A program made the position numbers and the translations under genes. The notes under the pieces are model-generated. The model was not told the origin of the DNA. It did no database searches and saw nothing but the letters and a program-made list of their open reading frames with translations. Below, one piece after another: positions 16,980 through 25,636 of a DNA stretch of 64,000 bases (its first letter is position 1; every line of letters begins with the position of its first letter). The stretch is from Negativicutes bacterium (GTDB taxonomy: Bacteria; Bacillota_C; Negativicutes; Sporomusales_B; JARLHX01), in contig JARLHX010000277.1 in assembly GCA_031292035.1 (NCBI GenBank), forward strand, positions 1 to 64,000. The letters run 5' to 3'.

Positions 16980-17086
16980 AATTTACACCTCCTATATTTG
17001 TCCCTACCCTTGATACATCTAGTTTAATTGCAAAAGTGGTACTCCTTTCACTTCACTCCATTGCGTATAATGTATATTGTATACTT

Positions 17087-17113
17087 GTTCTAAAAATAGC
17101 GATAAATCCCTGC
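17087..17113 (-). promoter_or_regulatory. GCAGG-N17-GAA element upstream of gdhA
   Basis: Minus strand: GCAGGG, 17 nt, GAACAAGTATACAAT. Confidence 0.45.
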
Positions 17114-17239
17114 AAATGCGACATGCCTTTTCTCCATTTTTTGCGTATTATTGCGTATGTTCATCTTGCCGCAAGCCCTTAGAACCATGCCTCGGAAGAA
17201 ACTGCACTCTTTGGCCAAGACGAATCAGCCTTCCAGATA

Positions 17240-17275
17240 GCAAAAGACCTTCCGGTTAACCGGAAGGTCTTTTGC
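17240..17275. terminator. Terminator of the chemoreceptor operon
   Basis: Perfect 36-bp palindrome centred on GGTTAACC, with arms GCAAAAGACCTTCC and complement. It begins 26 nt past the chemoreceptor stop and has A/T runs on both sides of the stem. Confidence 0.8.
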
Positions 17276-17301
17276 CCAAGTGTTTCAGCTGTCTAAAACC
17301 A

Positions 17302-18387
17302 CTACTTCCTTTGCGCCATATCGACCAATTTTTGTCCGACTATTTTCAGATCATCCAACATTTTCGCAATTTCTTGGGTTGCTGTTGCTTGTTCTGTCGT
17401 AATCTTATTGTTTTGCTCCACATTTTTGACCACAAGTTCAACCGAATCGCGAAATTCCCCGAGCATAGCGGTAATATCATTGGCTGAGCGGTTACTCTCA
17501 TCCGCCAGTTTGCGAACCTCTTCAGCCACCACCGAAAATCCCCGTCCGGCTTCGCCGGCCCGCGCCGCTTCAATAGCGGCATTGAGTCCCAGCAAATTAG
17601 TTTGTCGGGCTACCCGCCGGATAATTTCCAGTATTTCTGTCGTATTCTGGACCCGCTGATTCGCCGTCTTCGCAATCGTGGCGGTCTCCTGACTGGTGGC
17701 CGCGATTTCTTCGGAGCTGGCGGTCAGATGTTCAATCGCCGTCACCGCCTGTTCCAGGTCGCTGTAGATCTCACTTACATAACGGTGGATCTCTTGGGCG
17801 CGCTCACTTTCGCGCAACCGCTCGCTCTCACGGGCCTGGGCCATTCGCAGCGCTTCGCTGATGGCTTTTTTGACTGAAGTCGGGCCGGAAAGAATCTCCT
17901 CACACAGCAGCCCTTTCTCTCTGGCCATTCGCACCCCAGCGCCGTCACCCACTACTCCGTTTACTCCCATTCGAATGAGCTGGGCGACCGCCTGTTTCAC
18001 TTCGTCGTCATTTTTGCACGGTCGAAAGGAAATATTCAAATCTGCATGTTTGAAATCTTGCACCGCATCGTCGATAATATTCCGCCTGGCAACGACCCCG
18101 ATGTGTTTCGCTCCGGCGTTGGCGATGCGAAACACCGCAGCAAAAAGATCGCTTACCGAGGCGGTAATTTCGATGATGGTTTTTTCTGACTGCTGCCTGA
18201 GGAGTTCAGCCGTCCCACCCCGGGCGACGACGATGCTAACCGCCGAATGAGCCTGGCACAACTCTACTGCTCGCTGATTGCTGCCCACTTCAACAGACAG
18301 ACTGACACCCAACTCGGCAGATATCTTCGCAACGATTTCGACAATATTCGCCGATGGCGCAATAAACAAAATCGGTTCCACGTCCAC
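17302..18387 (-). CDS. Soluble chemoreceptor with PrpR_N sensor domain
   Basis: 361 aa, no membrane span. Residues 1-~175 resemble the PrpR_N ligand-binding domain of propionate-type sigma-54 regulators ([34 protein letters not shown]). Residues ~200-361 are a methyl-accepting chemotaxis signalling domain with the hairpin tip [20 protein letters not shown] and [19 protein letters not shown], which contacts CheA/CheW. So it looks like a cytoplasmic receptor for an intracellular acid. GTG start at 18387. It is last in the operon after pdxA and the MFS transporter, 143 nt downstream, with a GC-rich hairpin in the gap. The neighbouring activator has the same type of sensor domain. Confidence 0.85.
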   Translation of the reverse strand: MDVEPILFIAPSANIVEIVAKISAELGVSLSVEVGSNQRAVELCQAHSAVSIVVARGGTAELLRQQSEKTIIEITASVSDLFAAVFRIANAGAKHIGVVARRNIIDDAVQDFKHADLNISFRPCKNDDEVKQAVAQLIRMGVNGVVGDGAGVRMAREKGLLCEEILSGPTSVKKAISEALRMAQARESERLRESERAQEIHRYVSEIYSDLEQAVTAIEHLTASSEEIAATSQETATIAKTANQRVQNTTEILEIIRRVARQTNLLGLNAAIEAARAGEAGRGFSVVAEEVRKLADESNRSANDITAMLGEFRDSVELVVKNVEQNNKITTEQATATQEIAKMLDDLKIVGQKLVDMAQRK

Positions 18388-18530
18388 ACCCCCTGATTAT
18401 CGTGAAACAAGTTCCTCCGGTTGCACGCCCTAAAGGCCGCCCACCGCGAAGAAATGGCGGCGGTCACGGAGCCTTTCTCCGCGCCGCCGCACCGATAACA
18501 GCTTGCTTCCAATCTTCAGCCCACTGGCAG

Positions 18531-19862
18531 CTAGACCGCGGGCCCTACCGGTTCTTCGTCCACAGTCAAACCCAGTTCATCCACAACCGATAGCTCGGGG
18601 TCGACTTTGAGCCAGAGCAAAGCCCCGATTACCAGCAACGCACTCGCCACCAAGAAAGGATACACCCAGGAACCGGTATACTCCAAAATGGCGCCAAAGA
18701 CCAACGGCGACGCGGCTGAACCGATGTTGCCGATGGAGTTCATCATCCCTGACACCGTCCCGGCGTATTCATGGCCGACATCCAGGCAGACCGCCCAGTA
18801 GACCCCGACCGCCATTTCCAGTCCGAATAGCGAGCAGGCTAGGTAAAACACCGCCATATAGCCGGAATCGGTCAATGCGCCCGGGATCATAAAGGCAGCC
18901 GCCACAAACATCCCTGTCATGGCAACGATCCGACGGGAAAATTTGCCTCTTCCGGTGCGGGCCCAAATCTTATCAGACAGCCAGCCGCCGAGGGTATCAC
19001 CGACTGTACCGGCCAAAAGCGGCAAACTGGCGAAGATACCCATTTTAATAATGCCAAAGCCGCGAGCTTCCACCAGGTAGGCCGGCATCCAGGTCATAAA
19101 AATCCAGATAACATAGCAGTAGGTCGGATAACTGAGACATAAGTACCACATATTCGGGCTCTTCATTAGAGTTTTGAATGGCAATTTGGGCTTAGGTTTG
19201 TCAGACTTGCCACTGTTAATCAGGTCAATTTCTGCCTGGTTGACCCCGCCCCATCTTGCTTGGTAATCGCTGGGCTTATCGCGGTACCAGTAGTACCAGC
19301 CCACTGACCAGACAACCCCAATAATGGCAAAGGAATAAAAGACAAATCGCCAACCCCACTGGGCCATCATGACAGCTACAATCAGGGGAGTTACCGCTCC
19401 CCCAAAGCGGGCAAAGCCATGGGTTAGACCTTGGGCGAAGCCTCGCTCAACAGCCGGAATCCAGTGGGAAAATGCGCGGGTAGCTGTCGGGAAAGCACCG
19501 GCCTCACCCACCCCAAACAGCATCCTGATCACAAGTAAAGACGAAAAATTCCAGGCCAGCGCGGTGGCCGCGGTCATGATTGACCAGAGAGTTACGATCC
19601 CCGCCAGGACCGGTCGGGCTCCCAAACGGTCGCTCAGCATACCGATCGGAATCTGGAAAGAAGCGTAAGTCCAGGAAAATACCGACAGGACAAGGCCCCA
19701 CTCCAGCTTGTTTAGATTAAAGTCTTTCATCATCAGGGGCGCGGCCACCGAAATATTTACCCTGTCTAAATAAGTAATCAAATAGACCAGACACACTACA
19801 ACCAAAACCCAGCGTCTTACTTTAGTCGGTTTCTCACTTACTCCAGTCTGGTTCTCATTCAT
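18531..19862 (-). CDS. MFS transporter, anion:cation symporter type
   Basis: 443 aa with 12 predicted membrane spans. The signature TYLDRVNISVAAPLMMKDF near the N-terminus and GMLSDRLGARPVLAG between spans 2 and 3 place it in the ACS family (hexuronate, glucarate, phthalate and related acid importers). In an operon behind pdxA (35 nt gap), so it probably imports the acid the PdxA-like enzyme acts upon after activation. GAGGGGGAGAAAGA precedes the ATG. Confidence 0.88.
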   Translation of the reverse strand: MNENQTGVSEKPTKVRRWVLVVVCLVYLITYLDRVNISVAAPLMMKDFNLNKLEWGLVLSVFSWTYASFQIPIGMLSDRLGARPVLAGIVTLWSIMTAATALAWNFSSLLVIRMLFGVGEAGAFPTATRAFSHWIPAVERGFAQGLTHGFARFGGAVTPLIVAVMMAQWGWRFVFYSFAIIGVVWSVGWYYWYRDKPSDYQARWGGVNQAEIDLINSGKSDKPKPKLPFKTLMKSPNMWYLCLSYPTYCYVIWIFMTWMPAYLVEARGFGIIKMGIFASLPLLAGTVGDTLGGWLSDKIWARTGRGKFSRRIVAMTGMFVAAAFMIPGALTDSGYMAVFYLACSLFGLEMAVGVYWAVCLDVGHEYAGTVSGMMNSIGNIGSAASPLVFGAILEYTGSWVYPFLVASALLVIGALLWLKVDPELSVVDELGLTVDEEPVGPAV

Positions 19863-19897
19863 TCTTTCTCCCCCTCTTTACTAACATCCGGCACCGA

Positions 19898-20890
19898 CTA
19901 ACCGCGCCACCCTGCCATTTTTGCCGCGATCATCACTGCCTTTTCCGTCGCGTCGGTTTTTGCCACCCCTTTCCCCGCAATATCGAACGCCGTACCATGA
20001 GCCGGTGTGGTAATCGCATAAGGCAATCCCCCGGCCACCGTGACGCCGAACTGAAAGCCCATTAGTTTCATAGCAATTTGTCCTTGGTCGTGATACATGG
20101 TCACCACCGCATCATAGTGACCGGCGAAAGCGTTGATAAAAACAGTGTCAGCCGAGAACGGACCAACTACATCCAGCCCTTGGCTGCAGGCCGTTTTGAC
20201 TGCTGGACCGATCACATCGATTTCTTCGCGGCCGCATAGACCGCCTTCCCCGGCATGCGGGTTGATCGCCGCTACAGCGATACGCGGCTTCTCATAGCCA
20301 GCCCGGTTCAGGGTCTGATGGGCGAGAGCCACCGCCCGCAGAATATTATCGGTAGTCAGCTTGCTTGCTACCTCACTCAAGGGAATATGACTGGTTACCC
20401 GGGTTGTCCACAGTTTATCGAGTACGTTGATTTCCCCGAACGGCTTATTCCAATCAAGCTGATGGGCAAAAAGGCGGTGCTCGTCCTCGAACTTCATGCC
20501 GCCGCGTTTCATCGCTTCCTTGTTGAGCGGCGCAAATACCAGCCCGTCGATTTTTTTCTGTTTTAAGAGCTCCAGACCAAAAAGAAGAGTCTCTTCGGTC
20601 ACACGGCCGGACGCAGCGTTGACGGTGGCTACTTCAACCGTTGCCGGATCCAAATTCTTCAAGTCAACAATCGTGATCGGCCCTTCCCAAACCACCTTGT
20701 CGATGTTGTCCACAACCTGGAAAGGGAAACTGACTTTTGCAGTCTTCTGTCCCGCCTCGAGCACCCGAACATCGCCGATCAACACCGGTTGGCAATATTG
20801 CGTCAGCCGATCGTTGGCACAAAGTTTCGCGATGAGCTCTGGGCCAATACCTGCCGCTTCCCCCAACGTTATCCCTAATACTGGTTTCAC
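19898..20890 (-). CDS. PdxA-family 4-phosphate dehydrogenase (catabolic PdxA2-like)
   Basis: 330 aa NAD-dependent dehydrogenase/decarboxylase of the PdxA family. Metal-binding histidines are seen in EDEHRLFAHQ, NPHAGEGGLCG and MYHDQGQIAMKLMGF. Classical PdxA works in pyridoxal synthesis. Paralogues (PdxA2) oxidise 4-phospho-threonate or -erythronate to dihydroxyacetone phosphate in acid-sugar catabolism. A catabolic role is favoured here by the operon with a transporter, a chemoreceptor and a sigma-54 activator, and by the -24/-12 promoter. The needed acid-sugar kinase is not in view. GTG at 20890 with GGGGGAATCTAATA is taken as start; the family begins at this KPVLGITLGE segment. Confidence 0.87.
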   Translation of the reverse strand: MKPVLGITLGEAAGIGPELIAKLCANDRLTQYCQPVLIGDVRVLEAGQKTAKVSFPFQVVDNIDKVVWEGPITIVDLKNLDPATVEVATVNAASGRVTEETLLFGLELLKQKKIDGLVFAPLNKEAMKRGGMKFEDEHRLFAHQLDWNKPFGEINVLDKLWTTRVTSHIPLSEVASKLTTDNILRAVALAHQTLNRAGYEKPRIAVAAINPHAGEGGLCGREEIDVIGPAVKTACSQGLDVVGPFSADTVFINAFAGHYDAVVTMYHDQGQIAMKLMGFQFGVTVAGGLPYAITTPAHGTAFDIAGKGVAKTDATEKAVMIAAKMAGWRG

Positions 20891-20958
20891 TATTAGATTC
20901 CCCCTACTGTATGAATTCCGCGAAAGGGCTGGCAGCCCAATCATCTATCTTGTTATAA

Positions 20959-20974
20959 AGCAATTTCTGTGCCA
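20959..20974 (-). promoter_or_regulatory. Sigma-54 (-24/-12) promoter of the pdxA operon
   Basis: Minus strand TGGCACAGAAATTGCT matches the TGGCAC-N5-TTGC(A/T) consensus exactly, with GG and GC ten bases apart. Predicted start of transcription is about 20948, giving a leader of ~58 nt before the pdxA GTG. Confidence 0.85.
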
Positions 20975-21008
20975 ATGTCCCACCTGGTTCTGACTGCAGC
21001 AAAAAAAA

Positions 21009-21033
21009 AGCCGTCCAGCGAGGACTGGCGGCT
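21009..21033 (-). terminator. Terminator of the sigma-54 activator gene
   Basis: Minus-strand AGCCGCCAGTCCTCGCTGGACGGCT (imperfect stem) followed by a run of nine Ts. It separates the activator transcript from the pdxA promoter. Confidence 0.85.
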
Positions 21034-21106
21034 AAAAGGACTTTATTGCTTTGGACTTTCCCCTCAATTCCAATCGCAAAATTCTTGTTCAGCTAATCAT
21101 CAATAT

Positions 21107-21150
21107 TTTCAAACTTTTCACAATATTTCATTACGTTTCGTTTTGTTTCA
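21107..21150. promoter_or_regulatory. Phased TTTCA repeats, likely activator binding site
   Basis: TTTCA/TTTCG ends at 21120, 21130, 21140 and 21150, exactly every 10 bp, with a further TTTCA ending at 21111. The array is 160-200 bp upstream of the predicted sigma-54 start, where enhancer-binding proteins normally bind, and all copies would face the same side of the helix. Confidence 0.55.
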
Positions 21151-21186
21151 TTTTGTTAAATCTGCTCAGAACCAGACAAATTCCTG

Positions 21187-23097
21187 TCACTTGGTATCTT
21201 TGCCGCCCAATCGCCGCCAGAGCGTCGTCCGGCTAATCCCCATGAGCTCGGCTGTTTTACCATAATTATAATTTGTTTCTTCCAGCACTTTTTTAATCTT
21301 GTCCATTTGGGCCAGCTGTTTTTTCTTCATTACCGGCTCTGCCTGCAGACTTGCCTGCGATGGCGCGGCCTCCGGCCGCTCAAAGTGGGCTAAGACCGAA
21401 CGAACAATATTTTCATCGACAGCAGTGTGAATATACCCGTCCAGCACCGTCAACCGCTCGGTAATATTGAGTAATTCCCGCACATTTCCCGGCCAGGGAT
21501 AATTGATCAGCCACTCATGGGCCTCCGGTGTTAGAATCTTTTCTCCTTTTTGAAATCGCAGGGCATAGTGTTTCATAAATTGCCGGACCAACGGCAAAAT
21601 ATCTTCCTTTCTATCCCGCAGCGGCGGTATTTCCAGATTCAATATGTCCAGACGGTAATACAGGTCGGCCCGGAAAAAGCCGTCACTCACCCTTTGGCGG
21701 AGATTGCGGTTGGTGGCCGCAAGCACCCGGACGTCGATCGGGATAACCTGTTCATCACCCACCCGCATGATTTCCCGTTCTTGAAGCACCCGGAGTAATT
21801 GTCCCTGCAGCTTAGGGGAAATTTCGGCAATCTCATCAAGAAAAATTGTGCCGCGGTGGGCCTGCTCGAAGAGGCCTGTTTTCCCGCCTTTTGCCGCCCC
21901 GGTAAAGGCACCCTCGACATAGCCGAAAAGTTCACTCTCCAGCAGACTTTCCGGCAGAGCTGCACAGTTTACCGGAACCCAGGGCCCGTGGCGGCGGCTG
22001 CTGGCATTGTGCAGACTTTGAGCAACAACCTCTTTGCCTGCCCCTGTTTCTCCCAAAATCAGGACATTGGAATCAACCTTACTGTATTCTTTGGCCAAAG
22101 CCACGATGCGCCGCATACCCGGACTCTCGGCAATAATATCTTCAAAGCTGAATTTGGCTGCCTGGCGGCGTCGATTGATCTTCCGGCGGATTTTCCCTTC
22201 CATTTCCTGCAACCGCGCCACCGGCTGAAAGGTCGCCATCGCTCCAACCGTCCGGCTTTTCACAATAATCGGCACGCAATTGATTGCCACCTGGTGCCCG
22301 GCGATTGTGTCATAGAGGCCCAGCTCAGCCTTCGCGGTCTGCAATACCTGCTCCAGCCGAAGCTGGGGCACAATGGCGGCAGCGCTCCGGCCGATACTTT
22401 TGCCGCCAATCCCGGTCAGCTCACCGGCAGCCTTATTGACCAAATTAATATTACCGGTCTCGTCAACGGCAATAATACCTTCCAGCGAAAAGTCGAGAAT
22501 GGTCCGGAACTGTTCAGCCCGTTCTTGCTCCTGTCGCCGGATGGCAACAATTGCTTTTGCTTCCAGCAGGGCCTGATGGATGGCTTCTCGCCCAGACTGA
22601 ATCATCACCGCGTTCAACCCGCGCGCCACTGCAATTTTCGCGGCCGTACCCCCGCCGATAATTGTTGTAATGCCGTCCTGCATGACGCTATTGATCTTAT
22701 TTTCAGCATCTTCCTCATCACCGATGGGAAACAGCTCCATCTTGACGTCGAGAAAGCCTTCGATGGCGTTAGCACCGTAAATCATATTCGGCGCCCCCAC
22801 GACCGCAATCCGCGTCGCGTTAAAACGCTGGCGGCAATCAATCACCGCCCGCATAATATCATAGCCGGTAACAGACAGACCGATAACCGGCGTATCAGGC
22901 AGAATCCGCCTTGCTGCCTCCCCTGTTATCCCCCTGGCGACTACCGCATCAGCATTGAACTCCTCATGGAGGATCTCCCGCACACCTGTGGTATAGCGGA
23001 GTTCCAGTTCCCAGCTGTCGTCATATTGTTCAGCGAAGATTTCCTTCACCAGATTTTTGTCATCCAGATTCGGGACATAAAATATAATTTTGCCCAT
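21187..23097 (-). CDS. Sigma-54 dependent activator, PrpR_N-PAS-AAA+-Fis
   Basis: 636 aa. Residues 1-~185 are a PrpR_N ligand domain, ~200-310 a PAS domain (TILDFSLEGIIAVDETGNIN), ~325-560 the AAA+ module with Walker A GETGAGKE, GAFTGA loop in GYVEGAFTGAAKGG, and Walker B GTIFLDEIAE. The C-terminus is a Fis-type HTH (NYNYGKTAELMGISRTTLWR). Such proteins open promoters bound by sigma-54 RNA polymerase. The adjacent -24/-12 promoter of pdxA is the obvious target. ATG at 23097 has AAAGGTGGGAATGGGCGG before it; the ATG 12 codons upstream has no SD. Confidence 0.93.
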   Translation of the reverse strand: MGKIIFYVPNLDDKNLVKEIFAEQYDDSWELELRYTTGVREILHEEFNADAVVARGITGEAARRILPDTPVIGLSVTGYDIMRAVIDCRQRFNATRIAVVGAPNMIYGANAIEGFLDVKMELFPIGDEEDAENKINSVMQDGITTIIGGGTAAKIAVARGLNAVMIQSGREAIHQALLEAKAIVAIRRQEQERAEQFRTILDFSLEGIIAVDETGNINLVNKAAGELTGIGGKSIGRSAAAIVPQLRLEQVLQTAKAELGLYDTIAGHQVAINCVPIIVKSRTVGAMATFQPVARLQEMEGKIRRKINRRRQAAKFSFEDIIAESPGMRRIVALAKEYSKVDSNVLILGETGAGKEVVAQSLHNASSRRHGPWVPVNCAALPESLLESELFGYVEGAFTGAAKGGKTGLFEQAHRGTIFLDEIAEISPKLQGQLLRVLQEREIMRVGDEQVIPIDVRVLAATNRNLRQRVSDGFFRADLYYRLDILNLEIPPLRDRKEDILPLVRQFMKHYALRFQKGEKILTPEAHEWLINYPWPGNVRELLNITERLTVLDGYIHTAVDENIVRSVLAHFERPEAAPSQASLQAEPVMKKKQLAQMDKIKKVLEETNYNYGKTAELMGISRTTLWRRLGGKDTK

Positions 23098-23169
23098 CCG
23101 CCCATTCCCACCTTTGCCGAAAAACTTACTCACTTTTTGATTTTATATCGGGGCCATCCGTCTCACGCT

Positions 23170-23694
23170 CTACAGCAGCCCCAACACCCCGGCCAGTCCG
23201 GCCAAGGCCATGAGCAGCAGCGGATTCAGCTTCGTTTTGGCTACAACCCCAACGGTAACTGCTGTGAACACAAAAGCCAAATACCCCTGGCAGACTTCCT
23301 GGGCAATAATCCAGCCACTGGCAAAAATCAGGCCGATGGCAATCGGCCCAAGACCTCTTTCCAGCGCGACCTGCCAGCGGCTATTGCGAAAATGCAGCCA
23401 AAGGCGGCTGGCAAAATAGGTTAAAACACAGGCCGGGCCATACATCGCCAGCATGGCCAGCAGCGCCCCCGCCCAGCCGGCAGCCTTCCAGCCGACCAGG
23501 ACAACAAGCAGCGAGCCCGGCCCGGGCGCAGCTTGGGCGATGGCGAAAGCGGCGGCAAATTCCGCGTCGGTCAACCAATGCTGAACAAGGACAGCATGGC
23601 GGTGAATGTCAGGAATGACCGTATTGCCGCCACCCACCGAAACAAGCGAAAGTGAACCGAAAAAGAGGATCAGCGATAAAAGGCTATTGTTCAT
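23170..23694 (-). CDS. Chromate transporter family protein, C-terminal-type half
   Basis: 174 aa, about five to six spans, ChrA family. The motifs SLVSVGGGNTVIPDI and FAIAQAAPGPGSLLV correspond to the conserved GGG and PGP regions. Short-chain ChrA proteins work as pairs. This one overlaps its partner gene (23684-24334) by 11 nt. ATG at 23694 with GGGTGAAGAGA. Described members export chromate, but the natural substrate in anaerobes is uncertain. Confidence 0.87.
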   Translation of the reverse strand: MNNSLLSLILFFGSLSLVSVGGGNTVIPDIHRHAVLVQHWLTDAEFAAAFAIAQAAPGPGSLLVVLVGWKAAGWAGALLAMLAMYGPACVLTYFASRLWLHFRNSRWQVALERGLGPIAIGLIFASGWIIAQEVCQGYLAFVFTAVTVGVVAKTKLNPLLLMALAGLAGVLGLL

Positions 23695-24334
23695 TCTCTT
23701 CACCCGCCTTCTTGGGACCCTCGGCCGCACCGCGCCAAGAGAGGCCGACGCTCAATGGAATCAATACCGCCATAACCGGCAGCAACGGCCAGCGAAGAAG
23801 GCCGATGGCGACAAAAGCAGCCACCATGATGAATATCGTTGCCGGGGTGAAAGAATGACGTAGCGCCAATTTCGAACCCATGCCCAGTGTCATTCCGACC
23901 GCTACAGCCGCCATGCCGCGTAAAGCAGCCTGCACACCCGGCATATACTGATACTGAAAGTAGGCAATCCCTAAGAAAACCACAATGAAAAACGGAATGG
24001 TGATCATCCCGATCAATGCGGCCAGCACACCGGGGAACCCGCGCAGTCTGCTGCCCAAATACACGGCAAAATTGACCGAATTGGGACCAGGCAGCACCCG
24101 GCACAGCGCTACACCGCTGAGAAATTCCTCATCAGACATCCAGTGTCGCTTTTCAACAATCACAATTTGGGCCCATGCCGATAGGCCTCCGCCAAAGCTC
24201 GACAGCGCAATTTGCAGATAGCTTGTCATGATATCCCAAAGGCTTATCCGTCCGACCGAGGAGGTCAGAGAGGAGGATTCGCTCTGTTTCACGTTAGAAA
24301 TATCTCTCCCACCTTTTCCATTGTCATTTCTCAT
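23684..24334 (-). CDS. Chromate transporter family protein, N-terminal-type half
   Basis: 216 aa ChrA-family membrane protein. SSFGGGLSAWAQIVIVEKRH and LCRVLPGPNSVNFAVYLG are the conserved family segments. A hydrophilic N-terminal tail of ~30 residues precedes the membrane part. The start could instead be the GTG at codon 15, which has AAAGGTGGGAGAG upstream. Forms a heteromeric short-chain transporter with the overlapping downstream gene. Confidence 0.87.
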   Translation of the reverse strand: MRNDNGKGGRDISNVKQSESSSLTSSVGRISLWDIMTSYLQIALSSFGGGLSAWAQIVIVEKRHWMSDEEFLSGVALCRVLPGPNSVNFAVYLGSRLRGFPGVLAALIGMITIPFFIVVFLGIAYFQYQYMPGVQAALRGMAAVAVGMTLGMGSKLALRHSFTPATIFIMVAAFVAIGLLRWPLLPVMAVLIPLSVGLSWRGAAEGPKKAGEENEQ

Positions 24335-24409
24335 GATACTATATTACACCTTCTGTTCCCTGTCCGCCACCTGTCTCCTGGCGCACTTCATCCTGTTTTG
24401 ATCCGACAC

Positions 24410-24437
24410 GAAAAAAGACCCCCACTACCGGAGGCCT
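24410..24437 (-). terminator. Terminator of the alcohol dehydrogenase gene
   Basis: Minus-strand AGGCCTCC-GGTAGT-GGGGGTCT (two G-T pairs) followed by TTTTTCG. Confidence 0.7.
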
Positions 24438-24456
24438 TTAGCAGGCTAGAGCCTAT

Positions 24457-25470
24457 TTACAGCTTTGCGACCACCTTTAGGTAGGCGCCTGGCTGCTGCG
24501 CCATCTGGGCAATGTACTCCGGCAATTCGGCAAATTCGATAATATGGCTGACAATTGGCGCAGCCTGGACTTTACCTGATGCAATCAGTTCAATCGCCAG
24601 GGGGAACTGACAGGCGCTATTGCGCGAGCCTTTGATATCCAGTTCCTTTTTCGTGATCAGGAAGGTCGGCAGCGGCACCTCATCCTTGGGATAGCCGACC
24701 AGTGATATCCGCCCAGCATAGGAAACATAGTCCAGTGCGCTCCGCACCGCCACCGCCGAGCCGGAAGCTTCGACCACCACCTCGGCCATTCGGCCGGCGG
24801 TGAGGTCGCCGATGATTTTCAGCGTATCCCGCTCAAGAGGATTGATTACCTGCTCAATCCCCATCGTCTTCGCCAGTTCCAGCCGTTCAGCCACCGGGTC
24901 GATCACAATGACTCTCGCCCCCATCGCCGCCGCTGCCTGGGCAGCCAACAGGCCGATGGCCCCCGCTCCGGTGATCGCCACCGTCTCACCCGCTTTGACG
25001 CCCACCCGGTGCAACCCATGCAGAGCGATGGTGAGAGGCTCAATGACCGGAAGATGCTCCCATTTGACCGACTCGGGGACTTTGTGGACCAGATGGCTTG
25101 CATGCGAATAATATTCCACCATGCCGCCGTCGGCGTGAACGCCCATAACCTTCAGTTCATCACAACAGTTGGTCCGGCCCAGACTACAGGGATAACAACC
25201 CTTGCCGCAATGCATATACGGCTCAGTCACCACATGATCGCCCACCTTGAAATCAGTGGCGCCGGCCGGCACACCGACCACCTCTCCGGCGATTTCATGA
25301 CCCAAAATGCGCGGATAGGTTACAAGCGGGCTTATCCCTTTATAAGCGGCGATATCAGAACCGCACACTCCTACCGTCCGAACCTTGATGACCACCTTTG
25401 AGGCATCATCCTGCCGCGGAACTTCGACAATCCCGACTTCCTTGGGCTGACTTAGTAGCAGCGCCTTCAT
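24457..25470 (-). CDS. Zinc-dependent alcohol/polyol dehydrogenase
   Basis: 337 aa medium-chain dehydrogenase. Catalytic zinc ligands in GVCGSD and GHE; structural zinc cysteines in CGKGCYPCSLGRTNCC; NAD site AITGAGAIGLLAAQAA. Resembles threonine, sorbitol or galactitol dehydrogenases, but no substrate can be assigned. Single-gene unit with its own terminator and an upstream GCAGGG-N18-GAA element. ATG at 25470 with AGGGAGGAAAATAGAG. Confidence 0.9.
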   Translation of the reverse strand: MKALLLSQPKEVGIVEVPRQDDASKVVIKVRTVGVCGSDIAAYKGISPLVTYPRILGHEIAGEVVGVPAGATDFKVGDHVVTEPYMHCGKGCYPCSLGRTNCCDELKVMGVHADGGMVEYYSHASHLVHKVPESVKWEHLPVIEPLTIALHGLHRVGVKAGETVAITGAGAIGLLAAQAAAAMGARVIVIDPVAERLELAKTMGIEQVINPLERDTLKIIGDLTAGRMAEVVVEASGSAVAVRSALDYVSYAGRISLVGYPKDEVPLPTFLITKKELDIKGSRNSACQFPLAIELIASGKVQAAPIVSHIIEFAELPEYIAQMAQQPGAYLKVVAKL

Positions 25471-25576
25471 CTCTCTATTTTCCTCCCTTGTATTCCAACT
25501 GCCGCCACAGCACCAACAAACCGCTTGTTGTTGTAGCGAGCTAAAACGCCAGTTTTTGTCCTTTTAACACTTAACT

Positions 25577-25604
25577 ATTCGGCCAACACTTGACCCTTCC
25601 CTGC
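25577..25604 (-). promoter_or_regulatory. GCAGG-N18-GAA element upstream of the alcohol dehydrogenase gene
   Basis: Minus strand: GCAGGG, 18 nt, GAATAGTTAAG; about 107 nt before the ATG. It lies just past the stop of the 5'-nucleotidase gene. Confidence 0.45.
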
Positions 25605-25636
25605 GGCTGTCTGAGCGATTTTCTGTTATTCTATCC

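Larger units (their letters stand above)
16980..17301. other. Intergenic region upstream of gdhA
   Basis: 322 bp. Contains the gdhA leader, the GCAGGG-N17-GAA copy (17087-17113), and the terminator of the chemoreceptor operon (17240-17275). No gene seen. Confidence 0.6.

Noticed and set aside
19898..20890. Housekeeping pdxA for vitamin B6
   Set aside because: Not excluded by sequence alone, but the sigma-54 promoter, importer, chemoreceptor and activator make a catabolic paralogue more likely.
21107..21160. CRISPR-like repeats
   Set aside because: The unit is only 5 bp at 10-bp spacing, with no long repeats or spacers and no cas genes; a protein-binding array fits better.
21799..23424. 541-codon open frame on the plus strand opposite the sigma-54 activator
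   Set aside because: The minus strand encodes a complete PrpR_N-PAS-AAA-Fis protein; the plus-strand translation has no domain and is rich in His/Pro/Arg as expected from an antisense frame of GC-rich DNA.
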